Assembly: GCF_001679325.1 (NCBI RefSeq)
Contig: NZ_LZMX01000026.1
Strand: one strand, 5' to 3'
Source of the DNA: Haemophilus_D parainfluenzae_AD
GTDB lineage: Bacteria > Pseudomonadota > Gammaproteobacteria > Enterobacterales > Pasteurellaceae
DNA length: 64,000 bases
Under the pieces are notes generated by a model. The model saw only the letters and a list, made by a program, of their open reading frames with translations, did no database searches and had not been told where the DNA came from. The first letter of the stretch is position 1. Each line of letters begins with the position of its first letter. Positions 18,384-26,737 of the stretch are shown one piece after another. The position numbers and the translations under genes were made by a program.

Positions 18384-18890
18384 TTAGATTTGATACTTTG
18401 TCTTATCGCCGATATCAAAATGTAATGGCATTCGCCATTTTTGAACCGCAAGAATCAATAATAATCCACCAACAATCAACGATAAAATTCGGGCAATCCA
18501 CCCCCCTTCAAATACCCAAGCAAACCAAAGTGCCGCTACAAATACGGGTTGTAAATTTAATAGTGGTACTCTAAAACAGAAATATTCTTTAAAACATAAA
18601 CTGCCAAGTGTTACCAAAGCACCACCTAATGCCAATTCATGCCAACCTAAAAGCGCACATAATAGTGCAAGCCATGTAGCAAATTGGAATGTTAAGCGGT
18701 AATGTTTTAAATAGATGTGGAGAGACGAAGCACAACAAGTTGCCGCAATCAATACAGCAATTTGAGCCTGTTGAGGATACCAAGTTAAAGCAAAAATACT
18801 AAATGCCGCAATGACAAAACCTGTGCGATAAATAATGACAGTGAGTTTATCCCAAATATCCATTGGAGATTTAATATGTGGATCAGCCAT
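18384..18890 (-). CDS. DUF2301-family inner-membrane protein
   Basis: A 168-residue hydrophobic protein with about five membrane helices. It resembles the DUF2301 family: N-terminal DKLTVIIYRTGFVIAAFSI, central KEYFCFRVPLLNLQPVFVAA, and a C-terminal GGLLLILAVQKWRM. No function is established. AAGGAAATC precedes the ATG. It sits downstream of mpl on the same strand but behind a terminator-like uptake-signal pair, so it may have its own promoter. Confidence 0.78.
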   Translation of the reverse strand: MADPHIKSPMDIWDKLTVIIYRTGFVIAAFSIFALTWYPQQAQIAVLIAATCCASSLHIYLKHYRLTFQFATWLALLCALLGWHELALGGALVTLGSLCFKEYFCFRVPLLNLQPVFVAALWFAWVFEGGWIARILSLIVGGLLLILAVQKWRMPLHFDIGDKTKYQI

Positions 18891-18914
18891 GTGATTTCCT
18901 TATTTTTGATGATA

Positions 18915-18954
18915 AAAGTGCGGTAAAAAACACGCTCATTTTTGACCGCACTTT
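18915..18954 (-). terminator. Uptake-signal-pair terminator after mpl
   Basis: AAAGTGCGGT (18915-18924) and ACCGCACTTT (18945-18954) in inverted orientation; A-rich and T-rich inner flanks extend the stem. It lies 10 bp after the mpl stop and doubles as two DNA uptake signals. Confidence 0.75.
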
Positions 18955-18963
18955 AAACTAAGA

Positions 18964-20319
18964 TTATTTTAATCGATCTAAAATCTTTTGATGAATGCCA
19001 CCAAAGCTACCGTTTGACATCACAAGAATGTGATCCGTTGGTTTCGCTTCAGCCACAATCATATCGACTAATTTATCAACGCTTCCAGTGTAATGTGCTG
19101 GTTGTACACATTGTCCCGCAATTTCAGCCACATCCCATGGAATATTATCTGGTTGTAGCATAAATACGGCATCGGCACGTCCCAGTGCAGGGGCAATTTC
19201 ATCTTTATGTACGCCCATTTTCATAGTATTTGAACGAGGCTCTAATACAGCAAGAATACGTACGCCACCGCCTACTTTATCGCGTAACGCAGTGAGTGTC
19301 GCCAGAATGGCTTCTGGATGGTGAGCAAAGTCATCATAAACCGTAATACCGTTTACTTCACCCTTCACTTCTAAACGACGTTTTGCATTGATAAAACTGC
19401 CTAATGCCTGACATGCATCTTCAATTTTGACGCCTGCATGGTAAGCAGCTGCAATCGCCATTAAAGCATTATGCATATTGTGCTGTCCGACAATGTTCCA
19501 TTTCACTTCAGCGACTTTTTCACCGTGATGGAATACAGCAAATTCTGAACAATCATTGGTAATACGTTCCGCAAACCATTCTTTACCTTTACCGATTAAT
19601 TGCTGTTCTGACCAACATCCCATATTGAGGGTTTCTTTTACGCTCTGTTCATCTGCAAAAGAAAGAACGCGTCCTGTAGAAGGAATGGTTCGGATCATAT
19701 GATGGAATTGACGCTGGATCGCGTGAAGATCATCGAAGATGTCCGCATGATCGAAGCTGATATTGTTTATAATCAAGGTTTTCGGATTGTAATGTACAAA
19801 TTTAGAACGTTTATCAAAGAACGCAGTATCATATTCATCCGCTTCAATCACGAAGAACTCACTTTCCCCTAAACGAGCTGACGTACCAAAATTTCCCGCA
19901 ATACCACCGATTAGAAAACCAGGTTTTAATCCATTTTGTTCTAAAATCCAAGTCAACATGCCCGTTGTTGTGGTTTTACCATGTGTACCTGAAACCGCTA
20001 ACACCCAACGATTACGCAATAAATGGTCGTGTAACCATTGCGGACCTGATGTGTAAGGCAAGGCATTATCCAAAACATATTCTACGCAAGGATTACCACG
20101 TTTCATGGCATTTCCGACGATCACCATATCGGGTGCAGGTTGAAGTTGAGCAACATCATAATTGGGAATAATTTCAATGCTCTGCTCTTGTAAAAAAGTG
20201 CTCATTGGCGGGTAAACATTGGTATCAGAGCCCGTGACTTTATAACCCATTTGTTTGGCAATCATCGCGACGCCGCCCATAAAGGTCCCGCAGATGCCTA
20301 AAATATGAATATGTTTCAT
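18964..20319 (-). CDS. mpl: UDP-N-acetylmuramate:L-alanyl-gamma-D-glutamyl-meso-DAP ligase Mpl
   Basis: Cytoplasmic Mur-ligase-family enzyme that recycles the murein tripeptide by joining it to UDP-MurNAc. The ATP-binding GTHGKTTTTGML spans residues ~111-122. Other family segments are FVIEADEYDTAFFDKRSKFV, NISFDHADIF, GQHNMHNALMAIAAAYHAGV and DDFAHHPEAILATL. Length 451 is typical of Mpl and distinguishes it from MurC. Confidence 0.96.
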   Translation of the reverse strand: MKHIHILGICGTFMGGVAMIAKQMGYKVTGSDTNVYPPMSTFLQEQSIEIIPNYDVAQLQPAPDMVIVGNAMKRGNPCVEYVLDNALPYTSGPQWLHDHLLRNRWVLAVSGTHGKTTTTGMLTWILEQNGLKPGFLIGGIAGNFGTSARLGESEFFVIEADEYDTAFFDKRSKFVHYNPKTLIINNISFDHADIFDDLHAIQRQFHHMIRTIPSTGRVLSFADEQSVKETLNMGCWSEQQLIGKGKEWFAERITNDCSEFAVFHHGEKVAEVKWNIVGQHNMHNALMAIAAAYHAGVKIEDACQALGSFINAKRRLEVKGEVNGITVYDDFAHHPEAILATLTALRDKVGGGVRILAVLEPRSNTMKMGVHKDEIAPALGRADAVFMLQPDNIPWDVAEIAGQCVQPAHYTGSVDKLVDMIVAEAKPTDHILVMSNGSFGGIHQKILDRLK

Positions 20320-20381
20320 TGTTCTTCTCTAGTTGCTAAAAATGCTGACTATGATAAATCAACTCAAAGATGGAGTAAATA

Positions 20382-20405
20382 AGGGCTGTTTACATGAACA
20401 GCCCT
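20382..20405 (-). terminator. Terminator after metC-like gene
   Basis: Arms AGGGCTGTT (20382-20390) and AACAGCCCT (20397-20405), loop of 6, followed on the minus strand by TATTTA. It separates the metC-like gene from mpl. Confidence 0.88.
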
Positions 20406-20410
20406 CTTTA

Positions 20411-21601
20411 TTATTTGATTCGGTCAAAGCCCGCTTGTAGATCGGCAATTAATTCATCAGTGTCTTCAAATCCAATATGTACTCGAATTAATGACCCCGT
20501 TAATTTACGCTCAATACCTGGGCGAATTTTCGCAATTTCTTCTGGTTGATTGCATAAAATGAGCGACTCAAACCCACCCCAAGAATAAGCCATCGTGAAC
20601 AGTTCAAAGTTATCCATAAAGGCTGAAAGCTCTTCGTCATTTAAACGTTTATGTAATTCAAAAGAGAATAAACCGCTTGCACCCGTAAAATCACGTTTAA
20701 AGTTTTCATGGCCTGGACAGCTTGGTAACGCAGGATGATACACTGCTTTAACTTGTGGTTGTTCACTTAACCATTTGGCCACTTTTAAACTACTTTCGTG
20801 ATGTTGTTTTAATCGCACACCTAAGGTCCGAATACCACGAGCCGTCGTATAAGCGGAATCGGCATCGACCATTTGTCCCATTAAATAGGAATGCTCGCGT
20901 AATTTATCCCAGGTACGTGTATTAGCCACAGCAGTACCAATCATAATATCAGAATGCCCCACTAGATATTTAGTCCCAGCTTGAATAGAGATATCAATAT
21001 CGTGTTCTAACGCTTTGAATAGTACCCCTCCTGCCCATGTATTATCGATCATAATGACGATTTCAGGACTCACTGCTCGAACGGCTTTAACAATCGCGGG
21101 AATATCTGGCACTTCCATTGTTAAAGAACTTGGGGATTCTAAAAATAAGACTTTCGTGTTTGAGTGCACAAGTTTTGCAATTTCTGTGCCTATCATTGGA
21201 TCATAATAGGTCGTATCAATATGCATTTTTTTCAAAATCACATTGCAAAAATCTTGTGTTGGCTCATAAGCCGCCCCTGTCATTAAAACGTGATCACCTG
21301 TTTCTACAAATGATAAAATGGCATTGGTTACGGCTGCGGCACCACAAGGATAAAGATAACAACCCGCCCCCCCTTCCATTTCACACATTAAATCTTGAAG
21401 TGCAAAGTGTGTTAATGTGCCACGACGCCCGTAGAAAAGCTCTCCCTTATAACGATTTTTTGTGCAATGTTTTTTATCTGCAATAGTCTCAAATACCAAA
21501 GAAGATGCACGCTGAATCACGGGGTTTACAGCCCCTTGAGTAAAACGTTTTTTACGTCCGGCATGAACCAGTGTGGTTGATAAAGTATGATGTTCTGACA
21601 T
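20411..21601 (-). CDS. metC: Cystathionine beta-lyase (Cys/Met PLP enzyme)
   Basis: Gamma-family PLP enzyme that converts cystathionine to homocysteine, pyruvate and ammonia in methionine synthesis. The ATG at 21601 (MSEHHTLSTT) is preferred over an in-frame GTG at 21610 because AGGTGA sits 5 bp before it. In the 396-residue protein the PLP-binding Lys is K211 in IQAGTKYLVGHSD. Also visible are FYGRRGTLTHFALQ, PCGAAAVTNAI and IDNTWAGGVLF. The GxxS-type C-terminal region SWGGFESLI favours MetC over MetB. Confidence 0.9.
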   Translation of the reverse strand: MSEHHTLSTTLVHAGRKKRFTQGAVNPVIQRASSLVFETIADKKHCTKNRYKGELFYGRRGTLTHFALQDLMCEMEGGAGCYLYPCGAAAVTNAILSFVETGDHVLMTGAAYEPTQDFCNVILKKMHIDTTYYDPMIGTEIAKLVHSNTKVLFLESPSSLTMEVPDIPAIVKAVRAVSPEIVIMIDNTWAGGVLFKALEHDIDISIQAGTKYLVGHSDIMIGTAVANTRTWDKLREHSYLMGQMVDADSAYTTARGIRTLGVRLKQHHESSLKVAKWLSEQPQVKAVYHPALPSCPGHENFKRDFTGASGLFSFELHKRLNDEELSAFMDNFELFTMAYSWGGFESLILCNQPEEIAKIRPGIERKLTGSLIRVHIGFEDTDELIADLQAGFDRIK

Positions 21602-21736
21602 ATATTTCACCTATAACTTAGACAATATTAATTAATTCAATAGATAAAAACAGCTGTTAAAATGCGGTCAATTTTTTTAGAATAGTGGCCGAGTTTTTGC
21701 GTTAGCAAAATTTTTATTAACATTTATATAGGAATT

Positions 21737-22345
21737 ATGACTATGGTATTAGTAACTCGTCAAGCTCCAGATTTTACTTCTTCTGCAGTTTTAGGCAATG
21801 GTGAAATCGTTAACAACTTCAATTTCAAAAAACACGTTAATGGTAAAGCTGCGGTATTATTCTTCTACCCATTAGACTTTACTTTCGTTTGCCCATCTGA
21901 ATTAATCGCATTCGACCACCGTTATGAAGAATTCAAAAAACGTGGTGTTGAAGTGGTTGGTGTATCTATTGACTCAGAATTCACTCACAACGCATGGCGT
22001 AATACCCCAACTGAAAACGGCGGTATCGGTGCAGTTAAATATGCATTAGCAGCTGACGTTAAACACGAAATCGCTCAAGCATACGGTATTGAGCATCCAG
22101 AAGCTGGTGTTGCATTACGTGCTTCATTCTTAATTGACAAAAACGGGGTTGTTCGTCACCAAATCGTAAACGACTTACCATTAGGTCGTAACATCGATGA
22201 AATGTTACGTATGGTAGATGCGTTACAATTCCACGAAGAACACGGTGAAGTTTGCCCAGCTCAATGGGAAAAAGGCAAAGAAGGTATGAAAGACAGCCCT
22301 GAAGGTGTTGCTAAATACTTGAAACAAAACGCTGACAAACTTTAA
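21737..22345 (+). CDS. 2-Cys peroxiredoxin (AhpC/TSA family)
   Basis: Typical 2-Cys peroxiredoxin of 202 residues that reduces H2O2 and organic peroxides. The peroxidatic Cys52 is in FYPLDFTFVCPSE and the resolving Cys173 in GEVCPAQW. Two in-frame ATGs six bases apart (21737 and 21743) both fit the AGGA site; the second gives MVLVTRQAP. Codon choice is strongly biased to preferred codons (GGT, CGT, AAC), suggesting high expression. The reductase AhpF is not adjacent, and it is transcribed away from metC. Confidence 0.94.
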   Translation: MTMVLVTRQAPDFTSSAVLGNGEIVNNFNFKKHVNGKAAVLFFYPLDFTFVCPSELIAFDHRYEEFKKRGVEVVGVSIDSEFTHNAWRNTPTENGGIGAVKYALAADVKHEIAQAYGIEHPEAGVALRASFLIDKNGVVRHQIVNDLPLGRNIDEMLRMVDALQFHEEHGEVCPAQWEKGKEGMKDSPEGVAKYLKQNADKL

Positions 22346-22352
22346 TTTTAAG

Positions 22353-22379
22353 AAAAAGCCACATTAAGTGGCTTTTTTT
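22353..22379 (+). terminator. Terminator after peroxiredoxin gene
   Basis: AAAAAGCCAC, a short A/T loop, GTGGCTTTTTTT: a strong hairpin with T-run 8 bp after the stop. Confidence 0.92.
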
Positions 22380-22434
22380 ATTTTTGTAGATCCTTTAAAA
22401 TGAACGTATCTTTAACCAAAGTGCGGTTATTTTT

Positions 22435-22992
22435 ATGAAATATAATATTCCCATTTTCCTGACGATTCTCCGAGTGATTTTAATTCCATTCTTCGTCTTG
22501 GCGTTTTATTTGCCTATCCCTTCCGCGCCTTTTATTACCACTCTTATTTTCTTTATCGCAGGTGTCACCGACTGGTTTGATGGCTATCTTGCTCGAAAAT
22601 TAAAACAAACAACTCGCTTCGGTGCTTTCCTTGATCCTGTAGCTGATAAAGTGATGGTGATTACTGCCCTTGTGTTAATCGTGGAATATCAACATTCTTT
22701 TTGGATTACTATCCCCGCTATTATTATGATTTCACGTGAAATCATAATCTCCGCTTTACGTGAATGGATGGCTGAATTAGGTGAACGTAATAAAGTGGCC
22801 GTTTCATGGATGGGAAAAGTGAAAACAACCTCTCAAATGCTAGCTTTAGGTGGATTACTCTGGCGATATAACGTTTATATGGAAACGTTGGCAATCATAC
22901 TGCTCTACTTGGCGGCGATTTTAACTGTATGGTCTATGCTCCAATACTTGAAAGCAGCAAAAGGTAGCTTGTTAGATAACATTGAATTATAG
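22435..22992 (+). CDS. pgsA: CDP-diacylglycerol--glycerol-3-phosphate 3-phosphatidyltransferase PgsA
   Basis: Inner-membrane enzyme that makes phosphatidylglycerophosphate, the committed step to phosphatidylglycerol and cardiolipin. All CDP-alcohol phosphotransferase motif residues are present in TDWFDGYLAR and the following GAFLDPVADK: D46, D49, G50, A53, R54, G63, D67, D71. About four to five membrane helices; 185 residues is standard. An uptake signal (~22421) overlaps the region just before the start, and no strong ribosome site is visible. Confidence 0.96.
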   Translation: MKYNIPIFLTILRVILIPFFVLAFYLPIPSAPFITTLIFFIAGVTDWFDGYLARKLKQTTRFGAFLDPVADKVMVITALVLIVEYQHSFWITIPAIIMISREIIISALREWMAELGERNKVAVSWMGKVKTTSQMLALGGLLWRYNVYMETLAIILLYLAAILTVWSMLQYLKAAKGSLLDNIEL

Positions 22993-23011
22993 AATTGACT
23001 AAATTTTAAAT

Positions 23012-23042
23012 AAAAGGTGCGGTTATTTTAATCACACCTTTT
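23012..23042 (+). terminator. Terminator after pgsA
   Basis: Arms AAAAGGTG (23012-23019) and CACCTTTT (23035-23042), then ATTTTTG. The upper arm abuts a degenerate uptake signal (GGTGCGGT). Confidence 0.82.
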
Positions 23043-23091
23043 ATTTTTGAATTATTTTTAACCAATCAAAAAAATTTTTTACGAATTTTAT

Positions 23092-23119
23092 TTGACACAA
23101 TAAGATAAATCCGTAAAAT
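23092..23119 (+). promoter_or_regulatory. Promoter of the tRNA Gly-Leu-Lys cluster
   Basis: A consensus TTGACA (23092-23097) and TAAAAT (23114-23119) with a 16-bp spacer, followed by GC-rich ACGCCCCG, typical of stringently controlled stable-RNA promoters. Confidence 0.75.
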
Positions 23120-23147
23120 ACGCCCCGTTGTTTGGCAACAAGCAAAC

Positions 23148-23223
<76 letters not shown>

Positions 23224-23227
23224 ATTT

Positions 23228-23314
23228 GCCCGAGTGGTGGAATCGGTAGACACAAGGGATTTAAAATCCCTCGCCTTTCGAGGCGTGCCAGTTCAAGTCT
23301 GGCTTCGGGCACCA
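23228..23314 (+). tRNA. tRNA-Leu (TAA)
   Basis: An 87-nt class II tRNA with a long variable arm (TCGCCTTTCGAGGCG). Anticodon stem-loop AGGGATTTAAAATCCCT gives anticodon TAA. CCA is encoded. It starts 4 bp after tRNA-Gly. Confidence 0.96.
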
Positions 23315-23332
23315 TTTCAAAATCATACCAGT

Positions 23333-23408
23333 GGGTCGTTAGCTCAGTCGGTAGAGCAGCGGACTTTTAATCCGTTGGTCGAAGGTTCGAATCCTTCACG
23401 ACCCACCA
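23333..23408 (+). tRNA. tRNA-Lys (TTT)
   Basis: A 76-nt cloverleaf: acceptor GGGTCGT / ACGACCC, anticodon loop ACTTTTAAT (anticodon TTT), encoded CCA. Last of the cluster, 18 bp after tRNA-Leu. Confidence 0.97.
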
Positions 23409-23419
23409 CTTTAAATCAG

Positions 23420-23440
23420 CACCTTAAAGGGTGTTTTTTT
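23420..23440 (+). terminator. Terminator of the tRNA cluster
   Basis: CACCTT / AAGGGTG hairpin followed by seven T residues, just after tRNA-Lys. Confidence 0.85.
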
Positions 23441-23500
23441 ATGCCTAAAATTTAAGATAAAGGCTTTCCTACCCTCTTTTTCTAAAAACACATAAAAAAA

Positions 23501-23522
23501 TAACCGCACTTTCGTACGGTTA
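23501..23522 (-). terminator. Terminator after miaB
   Basis: On the minus strand TAACCGTAC, GAAA loop, GTGCGGTTA, then seven T residues. One arm is an uptake signal and the other is only a partial copy. Confidence 0.88.
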
Positions 23523-23546
23523 CTTATCCATATTCACTTTAAATGA

Positions 23547-24971
23547 TTAGCCGTGATAACGTCCTACACCTAACTCATCTTCTTTACGAGTACGATTCAT
23601 CACTTCTTGTGGAGATTGTGCAATACGTAATCCCATTTGATCTTCAGTACGCACGACATCGCCACGTAGGGAGTTAGTGTACACATCCGTAATCTTGATA
23701 TCGACAAACTTACCAATCATATCTGGTGAGCCTTGGAAGTTCACAATACGGTTGTTTTCCGTACGCCCTGTTAATTCCATAATATCTTTCTTAGACGGTC
23801 CTTCTACCAACACACGTTGCTCTGTGCCAAGCATACGGCGGCTATATTGTGCCGCTTGTTGGTTGATACGCTCTTGTAAAAGATAGAGACGCTGTTTCTT
23901 CTCTTCTTCAGTAACATCATCCGGCATATCTGCTGCAGGAGTACCTGGACGTGCGGAATAGATAAAGCTGAAGCTCATATCAAAATTCACTTGCGCAATT
24001 AAATTCATTGTTTGTTCAAACTCTTCATTGGTTTCACCTGGGAAGCCAACAATGAAATCTGAGCTGATTTGAATATTTGGACGAACTGCACGTAATTTAC
24101 GAATGATCGATTTATATTCTAACGCGGTATGACCACGTTTCATCATAGTTAAAATACGGTCAGAACCTGCTTGTACCGGCAAGTGCACGAAGTCCACCAA
24201 TTCAGGCGTATCACGATACACATCAATAATATCGTCAGTAAATTCGATTGGATGGCTCGTGGTAAAACGTAAACGGTCGATACCGTCAATAGATGCCACT
24301 AAACGCAATAATTCCGCAAATGTACAGATACCGCCATCAAATGTCGGGCCGCGATACGCATTGACGTTTTGGCCTAATAAATTGATTTCACGTACACCTT
24401 GATCGGCTAACTGCGCAATTTCAAATAATACATCATCAACAGGACGGCTCACTTCTTCACCACGGGTATAAGGCACCACGCAGTAAGTACAATATTTATT
24501 ACAACCTTCCATAATAGACACAAACGCAGTTGGACCTTCTGCGCGAGGCTCTGGTAAACGGTCAAATTTCTCAATTTCAGGGAAACTGACATCCACCACC
24601 GAACTTTTACCGCCGCGGATTTGATTAATCATTTCTGGCAAACGATGTAAGGTTTGCGGACCAAATACGATATCCACATAAGGTGCACGATGACGAATAT
24701 GCTCACCTTCTTGTGAAGCCACACAACCGCCCACACCAATCACTAAATTTGGATTTTGTTTTTTTAATTCTTTCCAACGACCTAACTGATGGAACACTTT
24801 TTCTTGTGCTTTTTCACGGATAGAACAAGTGTTAAGAAGCAACACATCTGCTTCTTCTGGAATATCAGTTAATTCCAAACCATGTGTATTTAAGAGAAGA
24901 TCGGCCATTTTTGATGAATCATACTCATTCATCTGACAGCCCCATGTTTTAATATGTAATTTTTGCGTCAT
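23547..24971 (-). CDS. miaB: tRNA-2-methylthio-N6-dimethylallyladenosine synthase MiaB
   Basis: Radical-SAM methylthiotransferase that converts i6A37 to ms2i6A37 in tRNAs reading UNN codons. The N-terminal UPF0004 domain has Cys in WGCQMNEYDSSKMA, LLLNTCSIREKA and GVGGCVASQEG for the auxiliary Fe-S cluster. The radical-SAM motif is CNKYCTYC. A TRAM domain lies near the C-terminus. Length 474 is typical and it appears monocistronic. Confidence 0.97.
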   Translation of the reverse strand: MTQKLHIKTWGCQMNEYDSSKMADLLLNTHGLELTDIPEEADVLLLNTCSIREKAQEKVFHQLGRWKELKKQNPNLVIGVGGCVASQEGEHIRHRAPYVDIVFGPQTLHRLPEMINQIRGGKSSVVDVSFPEIEKFDRLPEPRAEGPTAFVSIMEGCNKYCTYCVVPYTRGEEVSRPVDDVLFEIAQLADQGVREINLLGQNVNAYRGPTFDGGICTFAELLRLVASIDGIDRLRFTTSHPIEFTDDIIDVYRDTPELVDFVHLPVQAGSDRILTMMKRGHTALEYKSIIRKLRAVRPNIQISSDFIVGFPGETNEEFEQTMNLIAQVNFDMSFSFIYSARPGTPAADMPDDVTEEEKKQRLYLLQERINQQAAQYSRRMLGTEQRVLVEGPSKKDIMELTGRTENNRIVNFQGSPDMIGKFVDIKITDVYTNSLRGDVVRTEDQMGLRIAQSPQEVMNRTRKEDELGVGRYHG

Positions 24972-25080
24972 ATTGCTTAAAAATAAAGATTAGTTAAAAG
25001 ATAAAATCGGTCGGCTATTGTACAGATTTGTGGGAATTCTGGCTAGTGCAAAATGGACTTTTACCCATTTCGGTATAGAA

Positions 25081-25119
25081 AAAGTGCGGTTAAAATCATC
25101 TAAATTTTAACCGCACTTT
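25081..25119 (-). terminator. Uptake-signal-pair terminator after cpdA
   Basis: Perfect 16-bp inverted repeat AAAGTGCGGTTAAAAT (25081-25096) and its complement (25104-25119), 3 bp after the cpdA stop, with a T-run on the minus strand. Both arms are full uptake signals with extended flanks. Confidence 0.9.
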
Positions 25120-25121
25120 GT

Positions 25122-25946
25122 TTAGTATCCTTCTTCCTCCATATTGGGTAAGAATGTTTTTTGTTTGATTCTTTTCACCCTTGTTTCAATTCGTCCATCT
25201 GGATGTAGCTCAATTTCACGCCAACCTGGTTGTAAGGTATCTAAGGCAAAATGGTTGCTGTCCGGCTTAAATTGAATACAAGTCGCTGGTGTCGCCATGG
25301 TTTGATAACCTTGCCAATAGCCATCGACCTCTTGATGAATATGACCGTATAAAATCCCTTTTACATTATTGAATTGAGCCAGAACCCCTGAGAATTCATG
25401 AGCATTACGTAAATTATGCTGATCAAGCCATGCTGAATTCGTTGGTAATAAATGATGATGTAAGACGACTAAGCTATGACGCGCTGGGTTTTCCGCTAAT
25501 TTTGTTTTTAACCAATCTAATTGGTAAGCACTTAATTCACCATGAGGCACACCAGAAACTTGGCTATCTAACAAAATCACTTGCCAATGTTTGCCAAGAA
25601 GTAAATGTTTTGATGCGTTAATAGGCGATTGGCTTAAATGCTCAACCATTTTAGGTTGGAAATCATGGTTACCCGGAAGCCAAAATACCCATTTATTTAA
25701 CGGTTTAACCATTTCAACAAATCGCAGATAACCTTCGTCGCTACTATCTTGTACCAAATCACCTGTCGCAAGCACAACATCATAATTAAAAGACTCTGCC
25801 TGAATTTCTTTTAACACCTGAGAAAAGCTTTCGTGCGTGTTGATACCTAATAACTCTTTGCTTGTATCCTTAAACAAATGAGGATCGGTGATTTGTAATA
25901 ATTTGACAACTTCATTCGCGGGTTCGTATTCAAATGTATTGCTCAT
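25122..25946 (-). CDS. cpdA: 3',5'-cyclic-AMP phosphodiesterase CpdA
   Basis: Cytoplasmic calcineurin-like metallophosphoesterase that hydrolyses cAMP. All metal motifs are present in order: DPH in QITDPHLF, GDLVQDSSDEGY, GNHD, a VVLHHHLLP histidine cluster and GHIH. The 274-residue length matches CpdA (Icc). It starts 7 bp after the nudF stop, so the two are probably one transcript, as in E. coli. In Haemophilus cAMP-CRP drives competence, so this enzyme could damp DNA uptake; that link is general knowledge, not visible here. Confidence 0.95.
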   Translation of the reverse strand: MSNTFEYEPANEVVKLLQITDPHLFKDTSKELLGINTHESFSQVLKEIQAESFNYDVVLATGDLVQDSSDEGYLRFVEMVKPLNKWVFWLPGNHDFQPKMVEHLSQSPINASKHLLLGKHWQVILLDSQVSGVPHGELSAYQLDWLKTKLAENPARHSLVVLHHHLLPTNSAWLDQHNLRNAHEFSGVLAQFNNVKGILYGHIHQEVDGYWQGYQTMATPATCIQFKPDSNHFALDTLQPGWREIELHPDGRIETRVKRIKQKTFLPNMEEEGY

Positions 25947-25953
25947 GTGACTC

Positions 25954-26577
25954 CTATTGCCAGCGTTGCTGCAATTGGGCGTAATTTAATTGAAGCCATT
26001 GCAAGCCCATTACTGCAATGCCATTATCAATTTTGCCATCACACATCCATTGATAGGCTTGCTCACGTTTCACCACATGAACACGGATGTCTTCATTCTC
26101 TTCAGCTAAACCATGAAGACCCTTAGCTTGTGAGCTATCTACTCGACCGACAAACAAATGAATACGTTCGACGACACCGCCCGGGCTATCCCACACGCTT
26201 AAACAATGTGTGAGATCTTGAACAGATACACCAGCTTCCTCTTCACTTTCACGCAAGGCGACTTCTTCAGGCTGTTCCCCTTCTTCTACCATGCCGGCGA
26301 TCAATTCTAATAACCAAGGGGAACGAGCTGATTCAGGTTGATATGCACCAATACGTACTTGCTCAACTAAAACCACTGCATCTTCTTCCGGATCGTAAGC
26401 AATCACTGCAGAAGCGGCACCTTTGACCAATAATTCACGTGTCACAACGCCACTTTCGCCACCGGCAAAAAGCTTATGTTTAAACTGTACTTTCTTAAGT
26501 GTAAAAAAACCTTTATAAACAGTTTCTTCATTAAGAACTTCTATATCATGCTGACTAAACTGTTGAATTTCTGACAT
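25954..26577 (-). CDS. nudF: ADP-ribose pyrophosphatase NudF (Nudix)
   Basis: Nudix hydrolase that splits ADP-ribose and other nucleoside diphosphate sugars. The Nudix box G-x5-E-x7-REUxEExGU is complete in GMVEEGEQPEEVALRESEEE followed by AGV. Two ATGs in tandem (26580 and 26577) follow AGGAG; the second gives 7-bp spacing and a 207-residue protein beginning MSEIQQF. Upstream in-frame codons lack a site of their own. It is followed by cpdA. Confidence 0.93.
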   Translation of the reverse strand: MSEIQQFSQHDIEVLNEETVYKGFFTLKKVQFKHKLFAGGESGVVTRELLVKGAASAVIAYDPEEDAVVLVEQVRIGAYQPESARSPWLLELIAGMVEEGEQPEEVALRESEEEAGVSVQDLTHCLSVWDSPGGVVERIHLFVGRVDSSQAKGLHGLAEENEDIRVHVVKREQAYQWMCDGKIDNGIAVMGLQWLQLNYAQLQQRWQ

Positions 26578-26684
26578 CATTACTCTCCTAGTATCGAGGT
26601 CGCATAATACTCCCATAAAAAAATAAAAAAAACTGAACCCTCTGTTTTTTTGTTGAAACTTTGAAGCCGGTCACAAAAAAAGAA

Positions 26685-26716
26685 AACCTATGATGATTTC
26701 TTATTCATCATAGGTT
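26685..26716 (-). terminator. Terminator after xseA
   Basis: Arms AACCTATGATGA (26685-26696) and TCATCATAGGTT (26705-26716), loop of 8, followed on the minus strand by TTCTTTTTTTG. Confidence 0.92.
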
Positions 26717-26737
26717 TACATTAAGAATCTATTTGAA

